A DNA stretch of 22,101 nucleotides. Source: JAATFY01 sp049276515 (lineage in GTDB: Bacteria > Pseudomonadota > Alphaproteobacteria > UBA9219). The stretch is from NCBI GenBank assembly GCA_049276515.1, contig JBASWO010000095.1, positions 1-22,101 of the forward strand, in the 5' to 3' direction. The position numbers and the translations under genes were made by a program. Below the pieces are notes generated by a model. The model ran no database searches and was not told where the DNA came from. It worked only from the letters and a program-made list of their open reading frames with translations. Numbering within the stretch: position 1 is the stretch's first letter; every line of letters starts with the position of its first letter. Below are positions 15,613-22,101 of this stretch, one piece after another.

Positions 15613-15966
15613 ATGCACTATCAAAATTCTGAGTTACAGGCATGCATTGAAAATTGCGAAAATTGCAGTCAGGAATGCCAAGAAACCTTATTCAGGTATT
15701 GTCTTCCCAAAGGAGGCCAGCATATCGAGGCGCGCCATGTAAAACTCATGGCCGATTGCATCGAAATTTGCCAAACCTCGGCCAATTTCATGAAGCGCAA
15801 TTCTGAATATCATGAAGCTGTGTGCAATGCCTGCGCTGAAATTTGCGAGGCTTGTGCAAAATCATGTGAAGCAATGAACGACGAAACCATGAAGCGCTGT
15901 GCCGAAGTTTGCCGTCGTTGTGCTAAAACATGCCGTGATATGGGTAGGTCACAGAAAGCTGCTTGA
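15613..15966 (+). CDS. Cysteine-rich four-helix protein (DUF326, copper-storage Csp-like)
   Basis: The protein has 117 residues from ATG 15613, which has GGAGG 5 nt upstream. An ATG at 15601 with AGGAG 9 nt before it would add MEAV and cannot be excluded. Sixteen cysteines are placed in CxxC or CxxxC steps along predicted helices, such as ACIENCENCSQECQ, CNACAEICEACAKSCE and CAEVCRRCAKTC. This is the pattern of DUF326/ferritin-like copper storage proteins (Csp), whose bundles line their core with Cu(I)-binding thiols. No signal peptide is present, pointing to the cytosolic (Csp3-like) type. It is divergent from the MerR operon and its promoter region contains the MerR operator, so co-regulation is possible. 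The metal in vivo could be Cu(I) or another soft metal. Confidence 0.8.
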   Translation: MHYQNSELQACIENCENCSQECQETLFRYCLPKGGQHIEARHVKLMADCIEICQTSANFMKRNSEYHEAVCNACAEICEACAKSCEAMNDETMKRCAEVCRRCAKTCRDMGRSQKAA

Positions 15967-15983
15967 TAAAGATCCAAAAGGGA

Positions 15984-16077
15984 GGCACACCTCTTTGGCG
16001 CAGATTCGTGATGACCAGTTTAATTTCGTTCTTTTATGTCATCAACGGATTTGCTGGCTTGGTGTCTTATATCAATC
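15984..16077 (-). pseudogene. Decayed fragment of an arsC (arsenate reductase) gene
   Basis: This stretch is about 85 % identical by eye to bases 16861-16955 inside the intact arsC in the same orientation. Read leftward it gives GIDIRHQASKSVDDIK, matching GIDISRQASKSVDDIK of the intact protein. It then loses frame: a two-base deletion after SVDDIK leads to a stop, and a one-base insertion precedes the CxxxxxC region. The ends of the gene, including the P-loop, are gone. It lies between the copper-storage-like gene and crcB. Confidence 0.75.
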
Positions 16078-16139
16078 CTATAGAGAATGTAATGCGTCGT
16101 CGAAATCCTGAATTATAAATATGCATTGAAAACTGCCAA

Positions 16140-16574
16140 TTATGCATCTTCTTCCATTTCATTTTGTACAATTTGAACAGCGCCGCCATTTAATTGTGAT
16201 GCAATGATATGGCCAAGAGCAACGGCTCCGATGCAAAGCGCAACCGATAAAATGATATTCATACTTGCTCGCAAAAAAGCGCCCGATCTCAAAAGGTCTA
16301 GTGTTTGAAGGCTAAATGCTGAAAAAGTCGTGAAACCGCCGCATAAACCTACCATCACAAAGAGGCGTAAATTTTCAGATATAGGATATTTTCCGGAAGC
16401 AAGTGTCAGTGTACCAAAGAAACCAATTATAAAAGAGCCCAAGATATTAATAATTATAGTGCCAAAAGGAAGTTGGCGACTTAAGGGAAGTGCCATAACC
16501 GATATACCGTAGCGGGCCATAGTACCAATAGCCCCGCCAAGCGCTAAGAAAAGATAGGTATTTAGACTGTTCAT
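16140..16574 (-). CDS. crcB: CrcB/Fluc fluoride channel
   Basis: The protein has 144 residues from ATG 16574, preceded by AGAGGA; the upstream start at 16643 would add a non-membrane leader (MAQRETL...) and is unlikely. Four membrane helices are seen. Family marks are GGAIGTMARYGIS (13-25, with Arg21), GTIIINILGSFIIGFFGTL with the conserved helix-2 Asn43, and GLCGGFTTFSAFS (77-89) in the broken third helix holding the fluoride-coordinating Phe and Thr. CrcB proteins form dual-topology dimers that let fluoride leave the cytoplasm. The C-terminus has a soluble tail (GGAVQIVQNEMEEDA) slightly longer than most. It lies 128 bases after arsC on the same strand. I see no fluoride riboswitch upstream. 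Confidence 0.88.
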   Translation of the reverse strand: MNSLNTYLFLALGGAIGTMARYGISVMALPLSRQLPFGTIIINILGSFIIGFFGTLTLASGKYPISENLRLFVMVGLCGGFTTFSAFSLQTLDLLRSGAFLRASMNIILSVALCIGAVALGHIIASQLNGGAVQIVQNEMEEDA

Positions 16575-16577
16575 AAT

Positions 16578-16595
16578 TCCTCTGTCAGCAGACAG
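16578..16595 (-). promoter_or_regulatory. Small hairpin over the crcB ribosome-binding site
   Basis: On the minus strand CTGTC-TGCT-GACAG (16595-16582) is immediately followed by and partly overlaps AGAGGA (16583-16578), the crcB Shine-Dalgarno. It could lower or modulate translation. It does not match the fluoride riboswitch consensus and may be chance. Confidence 0.25.
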
Positions 16596-16702
16596 TAATA
16601 ATAGAGACTGAGGATGAGGAGGCAAGGTTTCTCTTTGGGCCAAATTTCTATCTTCATGATGATGTATTAGCTAAATAAAGACCTTCACCAGAGTTGGTTC
16701 AA

Positions 16703-17128
16703 CTAAACATAGTTTAACCTAAAATGCTCAATTATCTTGCCTTTGATGGCATCACGGGCTGTCCGAAACCGATCCATCATGATTTCATCACTTAGCGGCT
16801 CTTTGCTAGCAGGGTCAGGCATCGGCCAATGCAAACGTTGAACCTTGCATGGGAAGATAGGACATACTTCTTCGGCGCAGAGCGTGATCACCAGTTCAAT
16901 TTCGCTCTTTTTAATATCATCAACCGATTTGCTGGCTTGGCGGCTTATATCAATTCCAAGTTCAGCCATTACTTTTATGGCGTAGGGATTTACATGGCTA
17001 GGGGCAGAGCCAGCACTCTGCACTTTGTAATCTTCTGGTAGCAGGGCTCGCGCCAATCCTTCAGCCATCTGGCTTCGAGCTGAATTAGCAACACAAAGAA
17101 AGAGAATATTGTGAGGTTGATCAGTCAT
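16703..17128 (-). CDS. arsC: Arsenate reductase, thioredoxin-type/LMW-phosphatase fold
   Basis: The protein has 141 residues from ATG 17128. A longer form from 17212 would overlap arsI heavily and adds no domain. The P-loop FLCVANSARSQMAE gives Cys12 and Arg18 of the CX5R phosphatase loop, which attacks arsenate. Cys84 and Cys89 (TLCAEEVCPIFP) are the relay cysteines passed to thioredoxin, and the general acid is the aspartate in WPMPDPA (101-107). The enzyme reduces As(V) to As(III) in the cytosol. The start follows the arsI stop by one base (TGATATG), consistent with coupled translation in the arsR-arsI-arsC unit. A decayed second copy lies about 0.9 kb away at 15984-16077. Confidence 0.9.
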   Translation of the reverse strand: MTDQPHNILFLCVANSARSQMAEGLARALLPEDYKVQSAGSAPSHVNPYAIKVMAELGIDISRQASKSVDDIKKSEIELVITLCAEEVCPIFPCKVQRLHWPMPDPASKEPLSDEIMMDRFRTARDAIKGKIIEHFRLNYV

Positions 17129-17129
17129 A

Positions 17130-17567
17130 TCAGCAACAGGAAGAAGCGCTTGGGGTAGGTATGCAGCATGCTTTCTGCTCTGGTGCAGCGGCTTTAGTGA
17201 AAACCTGTGCATCTTCCATCGTGTGATAGGCTTCCCAAGCTACACCAGATGGGTCTTCAACCCATGACTTTTCAGATTTGGCGTAACAGCAGGTTGTTTC
17301 ACCATCACTGTGCGTTGAAACATTGGCCTTGGATAGTTGACTACGCAAAACATCCAATTCAGTGGCAGCATCAACCTGAATGCCAAGATGATCGACGCCA
17401 ATTTTGCCAGAACGTGTTGAGATGGCGAAGTTCACGCTGGGATTATCAAGCATCCATTTTGCGTAATCTGATTTTGTTTTGACAGGTTCCACGCCAAACA
17501 AAGCGTTATAAAAACGCACAGATTCTTCAATATTTTTAACTCCAACATGAATATGCATACGTTTCAT
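17130..17567 (-). CDS. arsI: ArsI-type C-As lyase / CadI family, VOC fold
   Basis: The protein has 145 residues from ATG 17567, with AGGA 7 nt upstream. The start overlaps the arsR stop as ATGA; an earlier start at 17597 lies inside arsR and is less likely. The fold is of the vicinal oxygen chelate type: MKRMHIHVGVKNIEESVRFY, metal ligands expected at His5/His7, His60 (GVDHLGIQV) and Glu112 (AWEAYH). The substrate-binding vicinal cysteines Cys93-Cys94 are in ETTCCYAKSEKSWVEDPSG, the signature of ArsI, which cleaves the carbon-arsenic bond of trivalent organoarsenicals with Fe(II) and O2. A Cys-rich tail (CCIPTPSASSCC) is extra. A CadI-type cadmium-induced protein is the alternative, but the ars context favours ArsI. 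Confidence 0.88.
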   Translation of the reverse strand: MKRMHIHVGVKNIEESVRFYNALFGVEPVKTKSDYAKWMLDNPSVNFAISTRSGKIGVDHLGIQVDAATELDVLRSQLSKANVSTHSDGETTCCYAKSEKSWVEDPSGVAWEAYHTMEDAQVFTKAAAPEQKACCIPTPSASSCC

Positions 17568-17938
17568 GCTCTTTTCCTTTCTTTGGGCGAACAACAATCG
17601 GTGAGTTCAATGACATCACAATTGCGCTTTTTGTCGGAGCGCACGCTGGCAAAACCTACATTGCAGCAATTCTCAACCATGAAGCGGATGAGTGATTGAA
17701 CAAAGGTAAAGTTAGCCGCGTAAATGACGGAGCGCCCTTCTTTCCGAGATGAAATCAGATTGGCGTTGCTCATATGGTTGAGATGAAATGAAAGCGTATT
17801 GTGGGGGATATCCAGCTTCTCGCTCAACGTTCCCGCTGCTGTTCCTTCTGGCCCATATTCAACAAGCATGCGGAAAGCTTTAAGGCGGGTTTCCTGCGAT
17901 AAAGCATCAAAGGCTATAAGAGCGTTCTGTAAATCCAT
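17564..17938 (-). CDS. arsR: ArsR-family As(III)-responsive repressor
   Basis: The protein has 124 residues. The winged helix is clear: ALSQETRLKAFRMLVEYG, LSEKLDIPHNTLSFHLNHM as recognition helix, and the wing SSRKEGRSVIY. Cysteines sit after the last helix, at Cys91-Cys92 (VENCCNV), Cys107, and Cys115-Cys116 (LTDCCSP). This resembles the C-terminal cysteine set of the Acidithiobacillus-type ArsR rather than the ELCVCDL motif in the DNA-binding helix of plasmid R773 ArsR. As(III) binding would release it from DNA. It is divergent from aqpS, with a concentric palindrome between them. The promoter is so close to the ATG that a leaderless transcript is likely. Confidence 0.9.
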   Translation of the reverse strand: MDLQNALIAFDALSQETRLKAFRMLVEYGPEGTAAGTLSEKLDIPHNTLSFHLNHMSNANLISSRKEGRSVIYAANFTFVQSLIRFMVENCCNVGFASVRSDKKRNCDVIELTDCCSPKERKRA

Positions 17939-17988
17939 ATGTCCATAATAATAGACATGTTATAATATGTCAAGAACTATGGACATAT
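17937..17988. promoter_or_regulatory. ArsR operator: concentric inverted repeats between arsR and aqpS
   Basis: A perfect 11-bp inverted repeat, ATATGTCCATA (17937-17947) with TATGGACATAT (17978-17988), encloses an inner pair GACAT (17954-17958) and ATGTC (17967-17971). Both share the centre at 17962.5. TATAAT (17961-17966) at the centre may serve as aqpS -10, with a weak -35. The region lies over both divergent promoters, so one repressor could shut both. Confidence 0.78.
17945..17973 (-). promoter_or_regulatory. Sigma-70 promoter of arsR-arsI-arsC
   Basis: On the minus strand TTGACA (17973-17968) and TATTAT (17950-17945) are 17 bases apart, a near-consensus pair lying inside the palindrome. 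Only six bases separate the -10 from the arsR ATG at 17938, so transcription should begin at or next to the start codon, with no room for a ribosome-binding site. Confidence 0.75.
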
Positions 17989-18010
17989 CCCAACTTCCTG
18001 CTAAGTAATA

Positions 18011-18676
18011 ATGATGACAATTGCAAAACGCGCCACCGCTGAATTTTTAGGAAGCATCTTCCTGCTGATGACAGTGGTTGGTTCCGGCATCATGGCTGAA
18101 AATCTTGCAGGTGGTAATCAAGCTTTGGCACTGCTTGGCAATACCATCCCCACAGGCGCAATCCTTATTGTGCTGATCTTGATCTTTGGCCCCATCTCCG
18201 GAGCACATTTTAATCCTGTCGTCAGCATTGCCTTTGCTTGGCGCAAGGAATTGTCATGGCGAGATACGGCCATATACGTAATCTCACAGATTGTGGGAGC
18301 CATAATTGGTGTTTGGCTGGCTCATTTGATGTTTGGGCTAGAGGTGTTTCAGTTTTCAGAGAAATTGCGTTCAGGCCCATCGCAATGGCTGGCAGAGGGC
18401 ATTGCCACTTTAGGCTTGCTGCTAACTATCTTTGGCTGTCTGGCTAATGCTCGTACTGCTGTCCCTTATGCTGTCGGTCTTTACATAACGGCTGCCTATT
18501 GGTTTACAGCCTCTACATCCTTTGCAAATCCTGCCGTGACCATCGCCCGTTCCCTCACCAATACATTTGCGGGCATAGCGCCTACAGGTGTTACGGCGTT
18601 TATTGTGGCGCAGTTCTGCGGATTGTTATTGGGACATTTTCTGTGCAGGTGGTTTTGGGATAAACCAGTTAAGTGA
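18011..18676 (+). CDS. aqpS: AqpS-type MIP/aquaporin channel, arsenite exit
   Basis: The protein has 221 residues with six membrane helices and the two half-helices typical of MIP channels: HFNPVVSIAFAW (66-77, NPV instead of NPA) and SFANPAVTIARSL (170-182). In GlpF/AQP channels an arginine follows the second NPA at once. Here Val176 takes that place and Arg appears only at 180, so the selectivity filter is opened, as described for AqpS of Sinorhizobium meliloti. AqpS lets arsenite produced by ArsC flow out of the cell. It is divergent from arsR under a shared operator; no ArsB or Acr3 pump lies in the window. ATG 18011 or 18014 could both serve as start. Confidence 0.88.
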   Translation: MMTIAKRATAEFLGSIFLLMTVVGSGIMAENLAGGNQALALLGNTIPTGAILIVLILIFGPISGAHFNPVVSIAFAWRKELSWRDTAIYVISQIVGAIIGVWLAHLMFGLEVFQFSEKLRSGPSQWLAEGIATLGLLLTIFGCLANARTAVPYAVGLYITAAYWFTASTSFANPAVTIARSLTNTFAGIAPTGVTAFIVAQFCGLLLGHFLCRWFWDKPVK

Positions 18677-18696
18677 CTGCCGCCTGTCTCGCCACC

Positions 18697-19605
18697 TCAA
18701 TCACAACGAAAGCCGATGTGTTTCATCTCGATTTGGAAATTCGTATGGCTAATGCCATGCTTTTTGGCGACCGCGATTGCCTGTTCCAACAAAGTATTGT
18801 CGTTTTGATGGTTTTCAACCAGCAAATGAGCGGTGAGGCTGTTCTGTCCGCTGGTTATCGCCCAAACATGTAAATCATGAACTTCTTTAACGTACGGTAG
18901 AGCTGACAATTCAGCATGAAGCTTGGCAAATTCAATACCCGCCGGAACGCCTTCCAAAAGAATGTTCATGCTCTCCGATAATAGCTTCCATGTACGCGGC
19001 AAAACCCAAAGGCCAATCAACACAGCCAATATCGGGTCAATTTGTTTGATGCCTGTGAAGTAAATAAGGATTGAGCCAATAATAACTCCGAGTGAGCCCA
19101 GCATATCGGAAAAGACTTCGAGATATGCGCCCTTCATATTGAGGCTATTGTTACTGCCACCAACCAAAATACGCATGCTGATCAGATTGATGACCAAACC
19201 TACGGCCGCAACAATCAACATGCCGCCTGTTTTGATGTCGGGTGGGTTCATGAAGCGGTCATAAGCTTCATAGGCAATGTAGAGAGCAACAAAGAAAAGA
19301 ATTACAGCATTTAACGCAGCGGCTAGAATTTCAAAGCGTCTATATCCAAAAGTGCGCCGATTGTCAGCAACACGTTTGCCGATACGAATAGCAACAAGTG
19401 CTATAATAAGTGCCATTACATCCGTAAACATATGTGCGGCATCAGAAAGTAAGGCCAAACTTCCCGTTAGGATGCCACCAGCAATCTCAGCAACCAAATA
19501 TGTGCCTGTCAGTCCAATAGCTAAGAGAAGTTTACGCTCATTGGTAACGCCAGCCGCATGATTGTGACCTGCGTGGCTATCATGGTTATGTTTATTATGC
19601 GACAT
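18697..19605 (-). CDS. czcD: CzcD-like cation diffusion facilitator
   Basis: The protein has 302 residues. It has a histidine-rich N-terminus (SHNKHNHDSHAGHNH), six membrane helices and a C-terminal cytosolic domain (KLHAELSALPYVKEVHDLHVW). The metal site of helix 2 is SDAAHMFTD (His58, Asp62, with Asp55 nearby). In helix 5 the motif is LEVFSDMLGS, with Glu163 where many members have His, and Asp167. These exporters move Zn2+, Co2+ or Cd2+ from cytosol to periplasm in exchange for protons. The gene follows czcA by 33 bases on the same strand, so the two probably form one operon in which CzcD supplies periplasmic metal to the CzcA efflux complex. It converges with aqpS, 20 bases away. Confidence 0.9.
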   Translation of the reverse strand: MSHNKHNHDSHAGHNHAAGVTNERKLLLAIGLTGTYLVAEIAGGILTGSLALLSDAAHMFTDVMALIIALVAIRIGKRVADNRRTFGYRRFEILAAALNAVILFFVALYIAYEAYDRFMNPPDIKTGGMLIVAAVGLVINLISMRILVGGSNNSLNMKGAYLEVFSDMLGSLGVIIGSILIYFTGIKQIDPILAVLIGLWVLPRTWKLLSESMNILLEGVPAGIEFAKLHAELSALPYVKEVHDLHVWAITSGQNSLTAHLLVENHQNDNTLLEQAIAVAKKHGISHTNFQIEMKHIGFRCD

Positions 19606-19638
19606 GTTTTAATTCTTTAATGTAGCGGAGCTGGCCCA

Positions 19639-22101
19639 TTAGGATTCTTCTTTCCCCATTGCGTCTTGGGCAAGATTGAACCGTTTGTAAATAGCTGGAA
19701 GCACTAGTAGCGTTAACACTGTCGCAGTGATAAGGCCTCCAATAACCACAGTAGCCAAAGGTTTTTGCACTTCAGCCCCTGCGCCAGTGGCAATAGCCAT
19801 TGGTACAAAACCAAGGCTTGCAACAAGAGCGGTCATTAATACTGGACGGAATCGGGAAAGCGCGCCTTCGACGATAGCATGGTGGGGCTCAGCTCCTTCG
19901 CGTACCAACTGATTAATGCGGGTAATCATTACCAATCCATTCAACACGGCGACGCCTGACAGAGCAATCAAGCCCACAGCTGCTGATATAGAAAATGGCA
20001 TACCACGCAGCCAGAGCGTTAAAATACCTCCGGTAAGTGCCAGTGGTACGCCCGAGAAGACGAGCAGTGCCTGTTTGATTGAGCCAAGTGCAGTAAAAAG
20101 TAATAAAAAGATCATGAAGAAGCATGCGGGTACAACTACAGATAAACGCGCCTTTGCTTCCTGAAGATTTTTAAATTGCCCACCCCATTCCAGCCAATAT
20201 CCAGGAGGTAGTTTTACTTGCTGGTCAATGGCAGCCTGCGCGTCTTTTACGAATGAACCTATATCCCTGCCGCGTACATTGGATTGTACAACGACGCGAC
20301 GCTTGCCATTCTCTCTGCTGATTTGATTAGGACCATCTATAATTTCCAAATTCGCTACTTGTTTCAGTGGAATATAAATAGGCCGTTTGTGCATCTGGTT
20401 TGATACATTGGCATCTTGAGCAGGCAGCAAAATGGGCAGATTTTCAAGAATCGTCAAATTTTGTCGCATCGCATCTGGCAGGCGAACAATAATGTCAAAT
20501 CGCCGGTCACCTTGAAATACAAGACCAGCCTCGCGACCGCCAACTGCGATAGCTAAAACCTCTAGTACGTCACTGACATTTAGCCCATAACGGGCGATAA
20601 CGTCCTTGTCGAGTTTAACTTCAAGCATTGGAAGACCGGACGTCTGTTCTATCTTTACATCTGCCGCACCTTTTATTCCTTTTAGTGACTGCGCTAACTG
20701 CGAAGCAGTTTTCTCCATGGTAGAAAAATCGTCACCATATATTTTTACGGCTACATCGGACCGCACACCCGAAATGAGTTCATTAAAACGCATTTGAATT
20801 GGTTGCGTAAATTCATAATTGTTTCCAGGTACATCTGATACAGCTTTAGAAATTTTCTCGATTATTTCCGATTTATCGATACTTGGGTCGGGCCACTGAT
20901 CTTTATCTTTTAATATAATGAACGTATCCGATACATTGGGCGGCATGGGATCTGCTGCCATTTCAGCAGTACCTGTTTTAGAAAAGCTAAAATTAACTTC
21001 AGGTACAGAACTAACCGCTTTTTCTACAGCAAATTGCAAATCTTGCGATTGTGAGAGTGAGGTAGAGGGAATTCGCATAGCGTGCATGGCGATATCCTTC
21101 TCATCAAGAGTTGGGATGAATTCCTGACCCATGGTGAAGAAAAGCACTAGCGCAAAGACAAACCCACCCGTTGCAATACCTATGACTTTCATTGGGGCCT
21201 TCAGAGCATAATCCAATGCGGGTTCATACCAGCCTTTACTTGTATGGATGATGCGGCTTTCTTTTTCTTCTACTTTGCCGCTTACAAAAATAGCGATCAT
21301 GGCAGGAACAAAAGTTAGCGATAACGCAAATGCTCCGGCCAAGGCAAAAATTACTGTAATTGCCATAGGCTCAAACATCTTACCCTCAACACCTGTGAAA
21401 GTGAGAAGCGGGAGATAGACCATTATAATGATCGCCTGACCGAATACAGAAGGCTGGATCATCTCGCGGCTTGCTACCATAACTTCGTTTAATCGCTCTT
21501 TCACTGTTAGCATGCGTCCTTCGTGATGTTGACGCTCAGCTAGCCGCCGTAGACAATTCTCAGTAATAATGACTGCACCATCTACGATAAGGCCGAAGTC
21601 AAGGGCGCCGAGACTCATAAGATTTCCGCTAATACCGGTGCGGATCATCCCCATACTGGTGATAAGCATAGAAAGCGGAATAACCAGCGCAGTAATGAGC
21701 GCTGCCCTGAAGTTGCCAAGCAGCAAGAAGAGAATTGCAATAACGAGCAAAGCACCTTCAGCAAGATTCTTCTCAACGGTGTTAATCGTGCGGTCAACCA
21801 GCTTTGTACGGTTCAGAACCGTTTTAACTTTGACGCTTTCAGGTAGCGACTTGTTGATTTCAGTGATTTTTTGATCAACGGCTTCCGATACGATCCGGCT
21901 ATTTTCGCCTATTAACATAAGTGCTGTGCCGACAACTAATTCCTCGCCATTTCCAGAAGCTGAGCCTGTGCGAAGTTCTTTGCCAATGCCTACTGTAGCA
22001 ATATCTTTTAGATACACGACCACACCAGCGCGGTTTGCCACTACAATTTTACCTATCTGATCAGAATTCTCAATCCTGCCATCGGAACGTACGACGTAGG
22101 C
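19639..22101 (-). CDS. czcA: CzcA-type heavy-metal RND efflux transporter, N-terminus outside window
   Basis: The frame is open to the window edge, with 820 residues visible. The first are AYVVRSDGRIENSDQIGKIV, so the start lies beyond 22101; a GTG at 22041 is internal. The fourth-helix proton-relay motif is LGALDFGLIVDGAVIITEN with Asp168, Asp174 and Glu181 of the visible part. This is the Czc (Co/Zn/Cd) form rather than the Cus (Cu/Ag) form. Porter-domain segments such as GQEFIPTLDEKDIAMHAMRI and the second membrane half (ALTGGILTLWLRG, AAVGLIALSGVAVLNGLVMI) are intact, and the C-terminus is complete (AIYKRFNLAQDAMGKEES). It forms the inner-membrane pump of a CzcCBA complex; czcB and czcC would lie upstream, outside the window. 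Confidence 0.93.
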   Translation of the reverse strand, partial: AYVVRSDGRIENSDQIGKIVVANRAGVVVYLKDIATVGIGKELRTGSASGNGEELVVGTALMLIGENSRIVSEAVDQKITEINKSLPESVKVKTVLNRTKLVDRTINTVEKNLAEGALLVIAILFLLLGNFRAALITALVIPLSMLITSMGMIRTGISGNLMSLGALDFGLIVDGAVIITENCLRRLAERQHHEGRMLTVKERLNEVMVASREMIQPSVFGQAIIIMVYLPLLTFTGVEGKMFEPMAITVIFALAGAFALSLTFVPAMIAIFVSGKVEEKESRIIHTSKGWYEPALDYALKAPMKVIGIATGGFVFALVLFFTMGQEFIPTLDEKDIAMHAMRIPSTSLSQSQDLQFAVEKAVSSVPEVNFSFSKTGTAEMAADPMPPNVSDTFIILKDKDQWPDPSIDKSEIIEKISKAVSDVPGNNYEFTQPIQMRFNELISGVRSDVAVKIYGDDFSTMEKTASQLAQSLKGIKGAADVKIEQTSGLPMLEVKLDKDVIARYGLNVSDVLEVLAIAVGGREAGLVFQGDRRFDIIVRLPDAMRQNLTILENLPILLPAQDANVSNQMHKRPIYIPLKQVANLEIIDGPNQISRENGKRRVVVQSNVRGRDIGSFVKDAQAAIDQQVKLPPGYWLEWGGQFKNLQEAKARLSVVVPACFFMIFLLLFTALGSIKQALLVFSGVPLALTGGILTLWLRGMPFSISAAVGLIALSGVAVLNGLVMITRINQLVREGAEPHHAIVEGALSRFRPVLMTALVASLGFVPMAIATGAGAEVQKPLATVVIGGLITATVLTLLVLPAIYKRFNLAQDAMGKEES

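Noticed and set aside
15899..16111. Rightward frame of 70 codons over the end of the copper-storage-like gene and the gap after it
   Set aside because: It overlaps the real gene in another frame and then reads the antisense of the arsC relic, which explains its length.
16575..16700. Fluoride riboswitch upstream of crcB
   Set aside because: The conserved GG-GATG start and the TGATG-CCTAC end are not found in the minus-strand leader; only a short hairpin is present.
17129..17212. Longer N-terminus for arsC
   Set aside because: It would lie within the end of arsI, and the family starts shortly before the P-loop, at the ATG of 17128.
19727..21874. Several rightward frames of 60-100 codons within czcA
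   Set aside because: They are antisense to a well-conserved RND transporter frame and carry no motif of their own.

Overview
The window reads as accessory DNA from a Gram-negative bacterium of moderate-to-low GC (about 40-45 % by eye). An alphaproteobacterium is my best guess. The hints are a COG5610-type HAD protein and GT61 protein in a surface-glycan cluster, and an AqpS-type aquaporin divergent from arsR. Taxonomy is inference only. No rRNA, tRNA, CRISPR array, transposase or integrase was seen.

Three blocks follow one another. (1) 1-9.8 kb is a surface-polysaccharide cluster. It holds a HAD-family protein cut by the left edge, a GT61 protein with a long helical N-terminus, and a leftward, tightly overlapping run: CgeB-like glycosyltransferase, FAD oxidoreductase, OGT/SPINDLY-like glycosyltransferase, methyltransferase. 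A rightward coupled pair follows (a WavE-like protein and a DUF6492-like glycosyltransferase). (2) 10.05-12.9 kb is a rightward cassette of three proteins with signal peptides, built from modules normally found in phage tail fibres. One ends in a peptidase S74 chaperone domain, and two share the same N-terminal adaptor. (3) 13.06-22.1 kb is a metal and metalloid resistance region. It has a mer-like operon without merA in this window (MerR joined in frame to an exported outer-membrane-like protein, MerP-like, MerT-like, CDF exporter), a divergent cysteine-rich copper-storage-like protein, a decayed second arsC, crcB (fluoride channel), arsR-arsI-arsC with divergent aqpS, then czcD and the larger part of czcA.

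The resistance genes make a coherent scheme. ArsR would control arsI (C-As bond cleavage) and arsC (arsenate to arsenite), and the aquaporin is the only visible arsenite exit. CzcA and CzcD export divalent cations across the envelope and inner membrane. The MerR operon binds and moves a thiophilic metal.

The items most worth checking are the in-frame MerR/outer-membrane-protein joint gene with its 20-bp-spaced operator promoter, the three secreted tail-fibre-like proteins, the arsC relic, and the concentric palindrome between arsR and aqpS. Both regulator promoters lie so close to their start codons that leaderless mRNAs are predicted. No gene-free stretch exceeds 300 bases; the longest is 9823-10050.
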